Origin: Portulaca oleracea
Taxonomy: Eukaryota > Streptophyta > Magnoliopsida > Caryophyllales > Portulacaceae
DNA length: 64,000 nt
Direction: 5' to 3'
NCBI GenBank assembly: GCA_029582165.1
Contig: CM055872.1
Span: 4,929,582 to 4,993,581 of the forward strand
Part shown: piece after piece, positions 45,685 through 58,069 of the stretch
How the letters are laid out: every line of letters begins with the position of its first letter
Numbering within the stretch: the stretch's first letter is position 1
Translations under genes and position numbers: made by a program
Notes under the pieces: model-generated
What the model was told of the DNA's origin: nothing
The model's database searches: none
The model's input: the letters and a program-made list of their open reading frames with translations, nothing else

Positions 45685-46288
45685 ATATTAAATAGCCGTG
45701 GGGAGGATGAAATGTGGCCCCCACCTCCCTTTTACTTTCCTACCAAAGTTTTCTTTTTCTTTTTTCTCCTCCTTCCTCAATAAAAGCGCTATTAATTTCT
45801 CCTCTCACTTTCTTGTTCAGCTGTTCTTCTTCTTTCTTCAATCTTCACTGTCCATCTCCATTCCAACCACCCCTCCTTCTCTTTCTCTCTCCGCCGCACC
45901 CACCGCCATCGTCCCCACCGGCGCCGCCGCATTCCCGTCGGAATTCCCACGAACCCATTTCATCCTACCTCTGTATTTTACCATCGTTTTCTGGGCACTC
46001 TGAACTAAACCACCCCGTTTTGTTAGGGTTCATGAGCTCAAGTTTTGCACCTTTTACACTCGTATGTCTTCTTCATCCTCCTCCCCATTTGCGGGGTAGC
46101 TAGCTATCTAGCTGTGTTTCTAAGTTCTAACTCCTTTTTTTGCTGTTATCTAGCCGTTAAGAACACCTTTTTTTAACGGAAAGTTACATGGGGTTGCTAA
46201 GTTGCTTCCTTACTTCCTGAATTTAGTCACACTTTCTGCATTTTGGGTACGAAACTTGGGTTTTTAGTTTCTGGGTGAGTGTTGAAGA
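45685..46288 (+). promoter_or_regulatory. Candidate core promoter and long CT-rich leader of the IRK-type gene
   Basis: A TATA-like ATATTAAATAG at 45685-45695 precedes about 570 bases of CT-rich leader. The leader has several upstream ATGs, including a 98-codon frame from 45707 to 46003, so either it is regulatory or a leader intron removes part of it. Confidence 0.4.
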
Positions 46289-49200
46289 ATGAGGGGGAAA
46301 TTGGGTCGTTTGATTTTCTTCGTTTTTGCTTTGCTGGATCTGGGTTTGGTACCAGGGTGTATGAGTGTTGCTCAGAGCCCTTCTTTGAACGACGATGTTT
46401 TGGGGTTGATTGTGTTCAAGGCCGACATTCGCGACCCTGATGGGAAATTGTCGTCCTGGAATGAAGACGATGAGAGTCCATGTAATTGGAAAGGGGTTGA
46501 ATGCAATGGAAGAACAAAGCGAGTTTCTGAGCTCAATCTCGATGGTTTTTCTCTGTCAGGAAAGCTTGGAAAAGGGCTTCTTCAGCTTCAATCCCTACGA
46601 AAACTATCTCTGTCGAGGAACAATATCAGTGGTACTCTTCCTCCTGGACTTTTTCGTCTTTCAAACTTGAGAATCGTTGATTTGAGCGAAAACAATCTGT
46701 CTGGTGAGTTGGGTTCTGAGTTTTTCCGGCAATGTGGGCCTTTAAGAACGATTTCTCTGGGTAGCAACAAGTTTTCTGGGCAAATTCCTGATAGTTTGAG
46801 CTCATGTTCAGGACTTTCTGTCCTCAATCTGTCATCTAACCAGTTTTCTGGGTCTTTGCCTTCTGGGATTTGGGGGTTACATGGGTTAAGAACTATGGAC
46901 TTGTCTTCTAATTTGTTGAGTGGTGAGATTCCAAAGGGTATGGATGGTTTGTACAATGTGAAGACCATTGATTTGAGCAAAAACAAGCTTACAGGAAGTA
47001 TCCCAGATGATATTGGAGGGTGTTCTATGGTAAGGTCACTTGATTTCAGTGAAAATTTACTCTCTGGGAGCTTGCCAATTTCAATGGTGAATTTGAGTTT
47101 TTGTGGGAGTCTCAATGTAAGAGGGAATTCATTTCTGGGTGTGGTTCCTGATTGGATTGGTAAGATGTCTGCCCTTGAAACTCTTGATCTCTCAGGCAAC
47201 AATTTCTCTGGTGTTTTCCCAAATTCAGTGGGAAATCTCAAGTCATTGAAGGTTTTAAACATGTCTATGAATTCTCTCAGTGGGAGTTTACCAGAGTCCA
47301 TGGTGGGTTGTTCTGGGCTTCTAGTCATGGACTTTAGGCAGAATCAGTTGGATGGTGATCTTCCTGGGTGGATTTTCAAGGTGGGTTTGCAGGAAATTCT
47401 GCTGTCTCAGAACAAACTTGGTGGAGCCATGGAATCTCCTTTGTCATCAGCTGAAGCAATCTCACACCAGAATCTTCAAGTGCTTGATTTGTCCCATAAT
47501 GTGTTGGATGGAACAATTCCTTCATCAGTGGGTGAATTTAGCAGTTTACAGTTGTTGAATTTGTCCAGAAACTCTCTCATAGGCGCCATCCCGAGCAATA
47601 TTGGGGAACTCAAGGCATTGGGTGTTCTTGATTTGAGTGAGAATCAGCTGAATGGGAGCATCCCTGTTCAAGTTGGGGGTGCTACTTCTTTGAGAGAGTT
47701 GATTCTGGAGAAGAACTTCATTGCTGGGCAAATACCGCCTTCTCTCGAGCACTGTTCTTCGCTCTCCGTCTTGTAAGTGCTCTTTAAGTATATATAAGCT
47801 GCTGTTGAACTCATTATGTTAACCTATCTTAGTGTCAAATTGTTGCGAATTGGTGTCTTTTCCTGCCTTATTTGTTCCTTTTGGATTTGGTGTTTATGTT
47901 CTGATAACTCTTGGGTTAATTAGAACCGCTGTATGTGAATTTTTTACTGCTAGGGTAAGACTACTACATCGAACCGCACTTGAGCTAGGAAATTTCGATA
48001 TGGATGGTCCAGTTTGCTACTTGCTACTATTAGCTATGGAAAGATTCTGTATGTATGGTAGCTTGAATCCTGTATTTGCACTGAAACCACAGAGTTAGCC
48101 AAAATGACCATACGAGGACTTTGTCATTACCCTTTTGGTCTGTCTATCTATCCATGTTTGAGTTGTTAACTGTTATGGTTCCATATTTCCTGTTCTTTGA
48201 TGCATTTTTTTCGGACTTTTATCTCGGTTATTCATTTGTATGCCAATACTTTCACCAGGATCTTATCGCACAACCATCTCGTCGGGCCAGTACCTTCATC
48301 TCTATCAAAGCTCAGCAATCTCCAAATTGTGGATCTTTCCTTCAATTCCCTAACCGGAACCCTCCCCAAACAGCTAGCCAACCTCCAACGCCTCGTTTCC
48401 TTCAACATTTCCCACAACAACCTCCAGGGCGAACTCCCGGGTGGTTTCTTCAACACCATCTCCCCCTCCTCGGTCTCGGATAATCCCTCTCTATGTGGGT
48501 CCGCGGCAAACCGATCGTGCGCAGCTGTGCTCCCAAAACCCATCGTCCTCAACCCTAACTCGACCGCTGATTCCTACTCCGGTTCCTCTTCCCTGCCTCC
48601 CAACATCCTCCACAAACGAAACATCCTCAGCATTTCGTCCCTCATTGCTATTGGAGCGGCTGCTGTCATTGTCATCGGTGTGATAGCCATCACGGTCCTT
48701 AACCTAATCGTCAGAGCCACATCAGCTCGTTCGCATGCCACACTGGCACTATCAAATGGTGATTCCTTCAGCCACTCACCCTCCACGGATGCTTCGGGGA
48801 AGCTGGTGATGTTTTCCGGTGAGCCCGAGTTCAGCAGTGGGTCCCAGGCTTTGCTCAACAAGGACTGTGAGCTCGGTCGAGGGGGGTTTGGTGCTGTCTA
48901 TAAAACAGTCCTCCAAAACGGCCGACACGTGGCGATCAAAAAGCTGACCGTCTCGAGCCTGGTCAAGTCCCAGGATGACTTCGAGCGGGAGGTGAGGAAA
49001 CTAGGCAAAATCCGCCACCAAAACCTCGTCGCTTTAGAAGGCTATTACTGGACTCCCTCGCTTCAACTCCTAATCTACGAGTTCATCTCCGGGGGGAGTT
49101 TATACAACCATCTCCACCACCGAGGAAATGACGAAAACGCCCTCTCATGGGATCAACGGTTCAACATAATCCTCGGGATGGCAAAGGGGTTATCTCACTT

Positions 49201-49735
49201 GCATCAGCTTAATGTCATCCATTACAACCTCAAATCCAGCAACATTCTCATAGACAGCAATTCAGGCGAGCCCAAAGTGGGTGATTTCGGCCTTGCTAGA
49301 CTCTTACCAATGCTGGACCGTTACATCCTCAGCAGCAAGATTCAGAGTGCCCTCGGCTACATGGCCCCAGAGTTTGCATGCAAAACAGTGAAAATCACAG
49401 AAAAGTGCGATGTTTATGGCTTCGGGGTGCTGGTTTTGGAGGTGGTGACCGGCAAGAAACCGGTTGAGTACATGGAGGACGACGTGGTGGTCCTATGTGA
49501 CATGGTCAGGGGGGCGCTTGAAGAGGGAAAAGTGGAGGAATGTATCGACCAAGGGCTTTGTGGTAATTTCCCAATGGATGAGGCGGTCCCCGTGATGAAG
49601 CTAGGGTTGATATGCACATCACAGGTGCCCTCGAACCGACCCGAGATGAGGGAAGTGGTTAATATCTTGGAGTTGATTCGTTGCCCGCACTCTGATGGGC
49701 AGGATGATTCGGGATTGAGCTATGTTGGACACTGA
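46289..49735 (+). CDS. IRK: LRR receptor-like kinase of the IRK/PXC2 type
   Basis: A plasma-membrane receptor with atypical kinase domain; Arabidopsis IRK is needed for restrained cell division in root endodermis. Two exons, 46289-47772 and 48259-49735 (intron TT|GTAAGT to CACCAG|G), give 986 residues. A signal peptide (about 1-28) precedes the LRR N-cap (DDVLGLIVFKADIRDP, CNWKGVEC). About twenty LRRs follow to near residue 560, then CGSAANRSC. The membrane span is near 620-645 (SSLIAIGAAAVIVIGVIAIT). The kinase has glycine loop GRGGFGAV (701-708), lysine K722 in VAIKK, DFG at 837-839, but HYN at 816-818 replaces HRD, so the catalytic aspartate is asparagine. This is also so in IRK, and points to weak or no phosphotransfer. 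QVPSNRPEMREVVNILELI closes the domain. Confidence 0.95.
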
Positions 49736-50149
49736 TAGATGATATGATACCCAGATGGCGAAAGTGAAGATGAATGAAGAATTATTATTCGGGGAAGAAG
49801 AATCCGGTATCTCTGTAAGTCTCAGAGTGTTGAGTTCTAATCAATCTGTTTTAGCCATTGTTGATTTCATTGGCTTTTGGTTGTTTTTGGCTTAGTTTTT
49901 TCTTTTTTTTTTGGTTGGTAGTCTCTCTGTATGTTATCAGTAGGATGTAGCTTCGCCGGATTCCTCCTCACCGAGTTCAAAAGTGTCCATTATTCAGATA
50001 TAATTGACGTCGGGTAATCTGAGCTGAGTTTGCTTGTGATTGTGGAAGAATTTTCGTAGCTTATAGTGAATCTAACATCAGGTACTTAAGGTCTATAATA
50101 CTATAACTATCAGGCATTTTTCTGGTATGTGTCTGTTAGGAATATGCAA
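49736..50149. other. 3' flank of the IRK-type gene
   Basis: Probable 3' untranslated region; no other gene. Confidence 0.4.
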
Positions 50150-50720
50150 TGGGAATGTACGAAAGATTAGACCTGACAAAATTAAACGGACTTGAATGAC
50201 CCAAACCCAAACTGACCCGGGGTTTTCTGTGTGGAATATGCAATGGTAATAAGATTAGGACCCGAGAAAACTCAACCAACCCGAATGACCCATGCAATGT
50301 GATTCGAATTCAGGTTTTCTGTCTCGAACGTGTAGTGGGAATGTATGAAGTTTGAAACTTAGACCTGACAAAACTGTCTAGAATTTGACTCACCTAAATC
50401 TTGTTGAACCAACCCGATTAGACCTGGCTAGACAGACACAAAACCCGAACCCACCCAAACAGACATTTGAATTGTTTCAATTGAAAAATGTACCGAACCG
50501 AATATGGTCAAGTTCTTTTAATTTCAAAGATGGGTCTTTTTAGTGAAATCATATTAGGTCAAAAATCGGTTCACCATACCAAAAATCATACAACCCGAAA
50601 CTGAACTGAACGGTAACATCAGGTTAACCTGAAAATCACCCTCGCCATAACTTAATCAACCCGTCCCGAACCGAATAACCCATTTGACACGTCTTTGTCC
50701 GAATCCGGACCCGAACGCGA
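50150..50720. repeat. Degenerate GACCCGAACC-type low-complexity repeat
   Basis: Irregular units (ACCCAAACCCAAACTGACCC, AACCCGAATGACCC) with a half-repeated block (GGAATATGCAATGG...AAGATTAG). Confidence 0.5.
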
Positions 50721-51880
50721 CCCGAATGAGCAAATTGGGAGGCAGATGGTGGGGAGAATAATGGGGAACAAAAGCAAAATGACAGCAAACTGGTCTGGAC
50801 CTGACAATGATAATGGTGTGTCAAATGAAGAAGTATCAGCTTTATTTAATGGCAACAACCCTACAACCAGAAAAAAGGAAAAGTAGCACCAATATTTTGT
50901 TCTGTTTGCCATGTGACAGCTTTTTTAAAAGCAAAAGAGAGAAAAGCACTACTCCAACCCCAATTCCCGCCTTTTTTTTTTGTATCCATAAAAAATTCTA
51001 GAAAAAAAAAATATGGAGAAGAAAAAAATGGTGATCAAGGGAAAAGACTGTAATGCCCAAGTGTTGATCTATTGTGCTGGTGGAGTTATTTTGATATTTT
51101 GAGTAGGGTGTCTAAAAAAACTGGTCCGGTTATTTCGTGTTCGGATGAATGGGATATTGGGTAAAAGGTTGATGTCCGATACCCAGTTCATATATTTTTC
51201 GGATCAGATAATTCGTACAAAGTTAGATACGGGTCCACTCAATAATGTAAAATATCGTGTTCAGATTTTCGATCAAATCGGTCGAATTCCGATTTTTTCT
51301 GGGCCGATCTCATTAGGGTTTGACAACCCTAATTTTGAGTGTGCATTGGTACCGTGTACTCCTCCAATGCAAATTATTATTGTTATAAAGTTTACATAGT
51401 GTGCATAGTTAATTTTTGAAAATTTTAATTATTAAAATCTCTCAGTGTATAATGAATTATTATATAAAATAGAAAGTTATTACTATTAGATTTATAATAA
51501 AATGAGTTTGATAGAAATATATAATTTTATAAATTATTTAAAACTAGTAGTACAAATGTATAGTATTGTAGTGGAATGGGGTATAGTACTATAGCTGTAT
51601 TTTTTTTTCTCTTTTGTTATTGGGAGTTGAGTGTTGGTCCATATAATGGTCATTACAGGGTGGTATGGATAATGATAATTATACCCTAATCCTATAAATA
51701 TTTAAATTTAGAGGAATGATTAAAGAATAATGATTCAAAAGTGTGGAACAAGAACCAAGATTCTTGAGCACCCACTGCCAAGCAAATATTTCATATGAAA
51801 ATTTGTCTATTGCTTTACACAGCACACTCCTACTTTGGTAGTATATGTAAAGTAAACAATGCCCTATCTATATTCAAACA
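50721..51880. other. Intergenic DNA, includes a family J stretch
   Basis: Text at 51110-51330 (TTCGGATCAGATAATTCG, GTTCAGATTTTCGATC) matches family J. Otherwise nothing is recognisable. Confidence 0.35.
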
Positions 51881-51911
51881 CCCCCCCCCCCCCCCAAAAA
51901 AAAAAAAAAAT
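51881..51911. repeat. Poly-C followed by poly-A
   Basis: Fifteen C then about fifteen A; a sequencing-prone homopolymer junction. Confidence 0.8.
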
Positions 51912-52489
51912 AAAATTTGATAATAATAATAATAATAACAACAATAATATTATTACTAATCATAAAACCTCATATGCAAAAGGAAGATGGTAGAAAAGAA
52001 TCTGACTTGCCTACTTCACACTTATAAAATTAAATTTTTGTCAGATATGAATATGCGAATGTGTACGATCCGAAAAATATGAGGTATAGTCATAAGTTTT
52101 TTGTCTGAGTTCGATGACGGCTGAAAACTGATGTTTCTCTTACTTATATTGTCCAAATTCGATTTTGACTCAAATTTAGTTATGTCTAAATTGTTTGTCC
52201 AAAAAATATAATGCATATAAGTTGTTCATTCTGATTTTGAACACCAACTTCTTTAACCTATCTAATTTTAACTCCGATTTGATTTTTTTCATTGTTACAT
52301 CAAATTTTCAATAAATAAGCAAAGAGGTTTTAAGTTTGATAAGAAAGTCCAAGTGATAATTAATTGGTTACTGATTTTCAGCAGGATATAATGTCCTCCA
52401 TAAAATAAAAAGGAATGTTGAAACTATTGAGAAAACAATCTAAAGACATAAAACAAGTTTAGCTTGTTTAAGCAATTGGTTGCCTAACA
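51912..52489. other. Intergenic DNA, includes a family J stretch
   Basis: 52025-52250 carries TTTGTCAGATATGAATATGC and TCCAAATTCGATTTTGAC-type text of family J. No gene. Confidence 0.35.
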
Positions 52490-52710
52490 TTCGTTGTTCT
52501 TCCATATTTTACCATACTATACCACAATCATCATCAATATGTCTCCTCACTTTTCTCATTTACTTTTCATATTCTCTCTTTTCATCTACCATATTAACCA
52601 CACTTTCCACACTTTTCATCATATCATTCCATAAATCACCGTACTTTCCACAATTTCACCACAACGCATTGTTTACGGAACTTATCAACCGTACAAAAGA
52701 ATATGGCCTA
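52490..52710. mobile_element. Tourist-like MITE (family B), inverted
   Basis: Left GTTGTTCTTCCATATTTTAC, right CCGTACAAAAGAATATGGCC; interior CTCCTCACTTTTCTCATTTA is the reverse complement of other copies. Confidence 0.65.
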
Positions 52711-53183
52711 CAATCACTTTTTGGTATTAAATTCTAAGCTAAACAAGTTAGAATAGTGGTAATTTGGTCTATTTTTTTTCACTATTTGGATACAATCATA
52801 TTTTATAGTAGCATGTTAAAAAGAGGTAGCCCATTCAGAATGGTTGGTGCCTTATTAGTGGGTTATTTCAAGGACCAATGTTATAGGTTTTTGAACTTTT
52901 TGTTCCCCAAGGTTGACAATTTCATGAAATGTAACTCTTTAGTCTAAAGCTTAACACTCCCACCATAATTTGCATCTCTCTTGAAAGTAACAAAAACAAA
53001 TCTTGAGCCTCCCCATGTCCTTTTCAGAACAAAATAATTCTTCTAAATTGTTATGTTTCCTTTGTACTACATTAATTAAGAACCCCTACTTTTTTTTCAT
53101 TTTAAATTATGCATAGATTACTAGGTTTTGAGTTGTCCTAAGAGCACCAATGCAAAATTTTATATGAAAAAGGTGTGTAAGAA
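52711..53183. other. Intergenic DNA with no supported gene
   Basis: AT-rich; a 63-codon frame near 52756 shows no domain. Confidence 0.3.
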
Positions 53184-53432
53184 CTCCTTCCGTTTCATAT
53201 TATTTATTCTTTTATCGTCTGTCATAGTTTTTAATGTCATTATTTGATTGATAATTTTATATAATATTTTATTGATAATTACAATATTATATTTTTATGA
53301 TAATATTTTTCGTTATTAATTTAAGGGTAATAATTGTATTTAACAAATCATTATATACTGAGAACTTTATGGTCAAAATTTTATAAATTTGATTGCACAA
53401 TTTTTAAAGAGGACAAACAATATACAACAGAG
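53184..53432. mobile_element. Stowaway-like MITE, long subfamily
   Basis: CTCCTTCCGTTTCATATTAT at the left, AATATACAACAGAGG at the right; interior as in 10441-10699. Confidence 0.7.
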
Positions 53433-53953
53433 GCCTTTTTTATATGATTATGTATTTAAAAAAATAATAAGCCTGCCCCAGAAATAGTTTTAGTAGTCCC
53501 CTTGCCCATCTTACCTTCTTTCTTTATTCTCTCATGTAATTTGTCATATGTATTCTTTTAATTGGGGGATAATCAATTTGTTGGCATTCTCCAGCCCCAT
53601 ATTATTTTTGTTTTTTTCATATCTACCCCTAGAAAAGTAATAAAGTGTTGTTACTAATAGAACTTTTAAATTATTTATTGAAAATTCGAGCAATTATTAT
53701 GATTGTTTTAAAAAGGAATAAAAGTAAAAAAAAAATCATAAAAAATCGATAAAAAATGAAAAATTTGGGAGAAATGTAGTAAATTCATTAAAAATGGTAG
53801 TAAAGTGTTATATTAAGTTTTGAATCAAATGCAACTCAAAATCTATGATATTTAGGGTATACTCTCGGTAGTGTCCCACAAGAATTCAATTTTATTTATT
53901 TTTGGACCATCAGAATCCAAAATGAAAGTAGAGATTATTAGAATATAATTTTC

Positions 53954-54000
<47 letters not shown>

Positions 54001-54920
54001 AAGAATTGTCGATAATGAAGAATGTGGTCCAGTAAACAATTGAAATTGGAGAATGCATGACAACACAAAAATCAAAGAAAAGATTAAAAGAAGGCCCATC
54101 CACACCATTTCCTTGATCCATTCAAAAGTATATATGGCATGCTACATATGATGGGCTATATATTTAACACCCATGCATACATCTCAATTTTGACTGAGTT
54201 CTGCCTTATTACCGTTAAAAATAAAAATTAATATAAGGAAAATATCTCTACAAATATTACCCTGAGAAATTGATTCTAACATAACCAATATGTGTTTTTT
54301 TAATAAAACAAATACTTTGAGCAATGAAAAAGTTTCGAAATATTATAAAGATCCCTTTTGTATAGACCTTGACCTTGATTGTTTTTAATGAGAATTCAGA
54401 TGTAATATTTTTCGTATTGATTTATATATTTTAACACAACTTTAATCTAAATTTGACATAACATTGTGTGGATTATTGTCCAACTCGTAACAGACATTTA
54501 AAAGCGCAAATATTAAACTCAATTAATTTCTGTCCAAATATATATTTATCTAAAACCTAAAACGACCTCAACTTTCTAGCAAACCCTACTTCTACCCTCA
54601 GGTGAATTTATGTAGGTATAATTATTTGCAAATATAAAAAAAGAAAGATTTTTTCTCAAAAAAAAAAAAGATTTGTTTGCTTGGGGAAACAAGGTTCATG
54701 CATGGTGTCAGCCTTTTTATGTAATCTTTGCTTATTTTTCCCACTTTTATCGAGAGGTAAAAAAAATACTTCTTTCTGATTCCTAGAAATATGATCCCCT
54801 CTTTCTTTCTTTCTTTTTTTTAAAAAAAATTGCAGTTGGCATATTTTTATTTTTCTATTTATTGATTTTTATATATTTGCTATTAGTTAAGAGAGTAAAA
54901 TATGATAAAGTAAGATAAAA
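53433..54920. other. AT-rich intergenic DNA
   Basis: Contains an (AT)n tract at about 53967-53993. No gene supported. Confidence 0.35.
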
Positions 54921-55070
54921 TCTATATATATTAAATTGTAATGGGACTCCCTCAAATCTCTTCCCTCCTCCATCTCTTAAATCTCATTAATTAGACAATA
55001 TCGGTCATTGATTTTATCTAATATAAAATCTACACCATTCATTAATAAAAATAACTACCCAATTATAATT
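54921..55070. repeat. Dispersed repeat, possible Helitron-like 5' end
   Basis: TCTATATATATTAAATTGTA is followed by AATGGGACTCCCTCAAATCTC-type text. The same order of blocks (AATGGGACCTTTCAAATC, CTCCCCCATCTCTTATATC) occurs at 58985-59091. A TC start next to A with an AT-rich lead would suit a Helitron end, but no 3' hairpin was identified. Confidence 0.4.
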
Positions 55071-55320
55071 TTTTATCTTTTTAATAATCCAAATAAAAAG
55101 CAAACAACAAAAAGAATAAAATGAAAAAATAAATAATTTAGTAAATGAACAATAGAATTTATTTTCCATGCAGACTCCTATTTCAATTAAAATTGTTGTA
55201 AGTTATATAGACTCTTATTTCAATTAAAATAAATAATTAAGTAAATGAACAAGAGAATTGTTTGCTGTAAAAAGTAAAAATCTACAAGAAACTACATGCC
55301 AAAGAACTGAGTAGCTTAAT

Positions 55321-55364
<44 letters not shown>

Positions 55365-56029
55365 TAAGTTGAGTTAACCATCGAGTCTCGTATTTTAGGC
55401 TCCCACAAAGGAGAGTAGAATGTTATCCCGAGTAATCAATCACAAAATCATGTGGTAGACCACACTACACATGGCTGGTAAAATTTAGGAGGTAAATATG
55501 AATGGTAAAAGCTTACCAAAGTTTACCAAAACTAAATGAAATTTACGATTTAGAGTATATGGTCACAAAATAGTTTTATTATGGTACATATGGATAACAA
55601 TTTTGTAACAATAAATATGCTTAAAGTTTTATCAATAATGCAACGAAATTACAAGTTTATAATATCTACTGACTAAAGTTCAATTCAGTACACGTGAATG
55701 AATTAGGTTCTGTTATTTAGAGTGGTATGATTAAGCTAGATAAAGTAAAATTGATAAGGAAAGAAAATATAAAATAAGATAAAAAATGATATGATAAACC
55801 TAACCTACCATTCTAAAGAATAGGATCTTACTATCGATTACTCGTATCGTGGGTTTTATTTCAATCCAGAACTATAGGCCCAAGCTTACTTCAAATTAGG
55901 CCATCAATTCAGAGTATATGTTTTCTCCAACTTATCATTCCTGCTGAAAATGGCCCAAATCACTCAGATTTTTTTTTTTTTGCCTTGATGAATTGATGTA
56001 TTGTCACAGTTTTGTTTTACTTATGTTTT
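55071..56029. other. AT-rich intergenic DNA
   Basis: Includes an (AT)n microsatellite at 55326-55360. No gene supported. Confidence 0.35.
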
Positions 56030-56253
56030 TTTATCACGTGTCACGGAATTTGGCGAAACCATCTGGAATGTTCCGAAATGTTCTAGAAACATCCGGAATA
56101 TTCCGTATATTTCTTGAGGTCTCTAGAATTCTCTAGACTATTCTAAAATTCCTTAGAGTTCTCTAGACTACTCAAGTACTCATGACTGTCCTAGAATATT
56201 CTAGAGTACTCTACACTTATATAGACAAGTTTTGATTTGCACGCATTGCGTGC
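56030..56253 (+). promoter_or_regulatory. Heat-shock-element-like motif cluster with G-box and TATA, probably an LTR promoter relic
   Basis: A CACGTG G-box at 56036-56041 is followed by many alternating GAA/TTC modules (GGAATGTTCCGAAATGTTC, TAGAAACATCC, GGAATATTCCG, then repeated TCTAGAATTCTCTAGA-like text). A TATA box (TTATATAG, 56217-56224) comes next, then a perfect 7-base-arm hairpin GCACGCATTGCGTGC at 56239-56253. The arrangement resembles a retroelement U3/R region. No LTR pair was found. Confidence 0.5.
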
Positions 56254-57769
56254 ATCTATTGTTTAATTTATTTTGCGTGTATGGGTTTCATAAACAACAT
56301 CCTCAATATTAGTTCAACCTCGGGCTATGATGAATATTGACTAACTCGTCCGATTAACATTATCTTTCTTGCAGTTTTTTTCCTTCAAAATTACTTTTTT
56401 TAAAAAAATGAAGCAATCTTGCGAATTAGGGGAAGACCGCCTACATCTGGATCCCTTCAAACCCTGCATCAACATGACTATATTGAGGACCGTTGTTGTT
56501 GTTGTTGTTGTTGTTATACATAAATAATAAAAAAAGACAAAAATTAATCCTTTGATGAAAATTGAATGTTTTATGTAAACAAACGGTTGACACTTGACAC
56601 TATTGATTTTGCTTAGAAATAAAAATCCTCAATAATAATTCGACTTTGGTTCATGATGGATGTTGGCAAGGCAGTGCAGTTAAAGTTATCTTCTTTTCAG
56701 TTGTTTCTCGAAATAAGTTAAATAAGTTCAAGATAAATTTGTAAAATAACTCTTTCAAATGAATTCAAATAAGATCAAACAATTAAGTTCAGTTTAGTTC
56801 AATATAATAAGTTCAAAATAAGTTTAGATAAGTTCAACTTATAATAAGCTCAATCAAAATAGGTAGGAACGAACATGTTCAAAATAAAAATACAGGAAGA
56901 TGGAAACAATATTATTCATTATTGTCTGTTTGCTCTCAGTATGAACAATTATGCATTATAGATATGATCTTCTTCATGATTTTTTTTACTTTTATATGAT
57001 TTTAATTTCTATGGGGCAAATATTATCGAATACCTTAATGAATCATTACATTCCTATTATTTATTTGCGTCATTGGATTTATTGATTGTTAAAAGAATGC
57101 AATTATGCAACTTAGAATAAAAATATGATAAAGCAAATATTTTTTAGTTAACAAAGAATCTTGCCTTATAATACAACATAGTACATAAGAAATTTTCCCA
57201 AAACTAAATAAAACAAAAAGATTATCGGTGATACTCTAACTCTGATATGTAACGATAATCTTTAAATCCAATAAAAATATATAAATTTTATCATGTACAT
57301 ACTTTTTAAATAATTTTGACTTCAAATATATTTATATACTAAATAAATTTCTGACATCTTTGTCTTTCTCTCCGTCTCGATGATATACACACATACATGA
57401 ATGATTTAATTTAAGAGCAATCAACATATTAGGTAGATTTTATGATTTTTCTTATTTTCATAAAATAATATGAAGTAAACGACAACAGCTCCATTATGAA
57501 ATATGGAAATAGTGAATATATATGAAAAAAGTACTAACTAAAAATATGGTGGTTTAGCAGTATAGAAATTGGAGAATTTTCCTTTGTATTAGAGGTTCAA
57601 ATCTTGGTGGTAACAATTTCTTTGACAACTATTTTGGTGCAAATAAAAAATATTGTAATTACTATTCTATTCTTAAGATTTAATGATTTATCAATGGCGA
57701 GGGGTAAAATGAGTAAAGTGAATATGGACCGTTAGATCAAATCAATCTCCACCGTCCATTGAGGAGGTG
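56254..57769. other. Intergenic DNA with local repeats
   Basis: A (GTT)n tract lies at 56491-56515. AACATCCTCAATATTAGTTC at about 56295 recurs in altered form at about 56620. No gene supported. Confidence 0.35.
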
Positions 57770-58040
57770 GAAGTGTATAAATACCCCCTTGGGGTCTCAT
57801 TTGTAACCATCCAACAATTGGAAGCAATACTCAAAAGCATTATCCCAAACACACTCTTGTCTCTCTTCTTTGTTTTTAAAGCTTTCTTAGTCTCTTATAG
57901 TCTAAGTTAAGCTTGTGAAAGGCTTACTAGCAAACTTCTAATATAAAAACCGGTTAAAGTTTGCTAGCGCCGCACGAGTATTGTACAAATTAAAGTCACC
58001 CCGTGACACAAGGGATGTCCCATTAGCAAATCGATCATAA
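57770..58040 (+). mobile_element. Possible LTR fragment (TATA plus leader)
   Basis: GTATAAATACCCCC is followed by a CT- and AAGC-rich leader typical of transcribed LTR sequence. Boundaries and target duplication not found. Confidence 0.3.
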
Positions 58041-58069
58041 AGTTTCAATTAAAACTATGAGATTCTAGA

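Noticed and set aside
45698..46103. Proline/serine-rich frames before the IRK-type gene
   Set aside because: They are translations of the CT-rich leader with no domain; kept only as possible upstream frames.
46588..47328. 246-codon reverse open frame
   Set aside because: It is antisense to the LRR exon of the IRK-type gene; regular LRR codons keep the opposite strand open.
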